Origin: Candidatus Altimarinota bacterium
Lineage (GTDB): Bacteria > Patescibacteriota > Gracilibacteria > BD1-5 > UBA2023
Direction of reading: 5' to 3'
DNA length: 6,532 nt
Assembly (NCBI GenBank): GCA_023230505.1
Contig: JALNXF010000025.1
Location: 1 to 6,532 of the forward strand
The position numbers were made by a program, and so were the translations under genes. The number at the start of each line of letters is the position of its first letter. Within the stretch, counting starts at the first letter, position 1. The notes under the pieces were generated by a model, which saw only the letters and a program-made list of their open reading frames with translations, made no database searches and had not been told where the DNA came from. This document shows, piece after piece, positions 5,192-6,532 of this stretch.

Positions 5192-6532
5192 ATGAAAAAT
5201 CCATTTTCTTTTTTTATAAAATCAAACAACAACAAAGAAATTTCAAAGCAAATAAATACAGAAAGATTCAATAGATTATATGATTCGCTTACTCGCTATC
5301 TTGGTAAGGGGCAAGTAATATGGAATAAGAATGATTTAAAATATATAGTAGAATCTGGTTACTTATTCAATCCAGATACTTATTCTATTATTAATAAAAT
5401 AATTCAAACAGCCTCTTCCATTCAGTTTAAACTTTATGAAGTTAAAGACGAAAAAAGGTTTAAAGAATATAAAAATATTAAATCTTTAAATTTAGATAGA
5501 ACTTATTCGTTAAGAACGAAAGCCTTTGAGCCAATAGAAAATCCAGAAATATTTAATTTATTAGAAGCCCCTAATAAATTAACTACACACACATTATTCA
5601 TTCAATCAATACTAGGTTATTATTGTTTATTAGGAAACTCGTATTTAAATAAATTAACAATAACAGGGAACGCTGATGCATGTGCGGCATCATTGGAAGT
5701 CCTACCTGCACATATGGTAAAAATAATATTAGGCGATTCAATCAATCCTATAAAATCATATACGATTGAAAATTTTTATGATAAAAGTTTTAATATACCG
5801 CCTGAAAACGTTTATCATTTTAAAACATTTAATCCAGGTTGTGAACGAGGACAGTTCTTATATGGAGCTCCTCCATCAATTTATCCTACGTTAACGAAAT
5901 CTAATGACAGCTACGAAGCATCATGTTCTTTAATTCAGAATTTAGGTGCTATCGGAATATTATCGAGTGGTAATGATGACACGATAGACCCCGTTACAAC
6001 GGAGAAAATGGAGCAGAAATATTTAGAAAGATTCGGTGGTGCGAAAAATAGAGGCAAGGTTTGGATGGTAGGTCACAAAATGGAGTGGCAAAACTTAGCA
6101 CAATCAATTATTGACTTAGACTTAATACAAGGACAGGAACAAGACTTCTTAACATTATGTCGAGTATTCAACGTAGATAGTAGGATAATGGGGTATGTTA
6201 AGGGGTCTACGTTTAGCAATATGGCAGAAGCAAGAAAAGATTTTTTACAGAATAGAATCTTGCCTTTGATGTATATGATAACAGAGGGATTGAATAAATT
6301 CGTTATCCCTGCATTTTCTGTGAAAGATAAAAAGAATTATTATCTAGATATCGATACTGATGTTATACCTGAATTGCAAGAGGATATGAACGCCTTATCT
6401 TTACGTTTGCAGAATGAAATTAAATGCGGACTGATAACTCCTTACGATGCTTCAAAGATGTTAGGTTATCCCGAACTAACTGATGAGGCAGCTAAAAAAT
6501 TATATATGCAGAACGGAATAGTTCCATTGAGT
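5192..6532 (+). CDS. HK97-type phage portal protein (3' truncated by window edge)
   Basis: The frame from ATG 5192 stays open to the window end, giving 447 residues with no stop. It begins MKNPFSFFIKSNNNKEISKQ. The portal forms the dodecameric ring at the capsid vertex through which terminase pumps DNA and to which the tail attaches. The assignment rests on order (directly after terminase) and on HK97-portal-like segments: YNP-style opening helix region SGYLFNPDTYSIINKIIQTA (about 57-76), LLGNSYLNKL in the body, LYGAPPSIYPTLT (223-235), then KVWMVGHKMEWQNLAQS (289-305), the CRVFNVDSRIMG stretch, and TFSNMAEARKDF (340-351), typical of the stem and clip part of the fold. The C-terminal EIKCGLITPYDAASKMLGYP matches the usual family ending, so only a short tail is probably missing. 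It has its own promoter (5139-5167). A protease or capsid gene is expected next. Confidence 0.9.
   Translation, partial: MKNPFSFFIKSNNNKEISKQINTERFNRLYDSLTRYLGKGQVIWNKNDLKYIVESGYLFNPDTYSIINKIIQTASSIQFKLYEVKDEKRFKEYKNIKSLNLDRTYSLRTKAFEPIENPEIFNLLEAPNKLTTHTLFIQSILGYYCLLGNSYLNKLTITGNADACAASLEVLPAHMVKIILGDSINPIKSYTIENFYDKSFNIPPENVYHFKTFNPGCERGQFLYGAPPSIYPTLTKSNDSYEASCSLIQNLGAIGILSSGNDDTIDPVTTEKMEQKYLERFGGAKNRGKVWMVGHKMEWQNLAQSIIDLDLIQGQEQDFLTLCRVFNVDSRIMGYVKGSTFSNMAEARKDFLQNRILPLMYMITEGLNKFVIPAFSVKDKKNYYLDIDTDVIPELQEDMNALSLRLQNEIKCGLITPYDASKMLGYPELTDEAAKKLYMQNGIVPLS

Noticed and set aside
468..6532. Genome-wide reassignment of TAG to glutamine
   Set aside because: No long gene here has an in-frame TAG, including 447 codons of portal, and SSB needs TAG as a true stop to expose its DDLPF tail.

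Overview
The window looks like part of a tailed-phage or prophage genome from a Bacteroidota (Bacteroidetes) host. The evidence is: a terminase small subunit, terminase large subunit and HK97-type portal in the usual order; very AT-rich DNA; A-rich leaders in place of clear Shine-Dalgarno sites; and a good match to the Bacteroidota promoter (TTG, an 18-base spacer, TATCTTTG) just before the portal gene. All genes are on the + strand. There are no tRNA or rRNA genes, CRISPR arrays or insertion sequences.

Layout: (1) 3-107 is the 3' end of an unidentified gene, followed by a 62-residue unknown protein (118-306). (2) 307-467 is a leader holding a possible promoter and a long GC-rich hairpin with a T-run. 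(3) 468-875 encodes a single-stranded DNA-binding protein. It is followed one codon later by a ParB/sulfiredoxin-like protein (879-1571) with an unrecognised C-terminal half. That gene overlaps by 20 bases a 547-residue cobalamin-binding-type radical SAM protein (1552-3195). (4) 3242-3643 is the probable terminase small subunit. It overlaps the large subunit (3640-4956) by ATGA. (5) A 50-residue zinc-finger ORF (4975-5127) without an ATG lies in frame behind the terminase amber stop. (6) A promoter at 5139-5167 precedes the portal gene (5192 onward), which is still open at the window end after 447 codons.

The packaging part (terS, terL, portal) is conventional: terS and terL cut and pump DNA through the portal into the prohead. 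The unusual part is the ParB-like/radical SAM pair between SSB and the terminase. In many phages this type of ParB domain sits in front of, or is fused to, a DNA methyltransferase. Here the gene loses recognisable homology and drops in GC (about 33% to about 22%) near base 1250, and a radical SAM gene follows in an overlapping arrangement. My main hypothesis is that this pair is a nucleic-acid modification or nucleotide-metabolism module occupying the place of the methylase. The sequence supports the family assignments; the joint function is inference.
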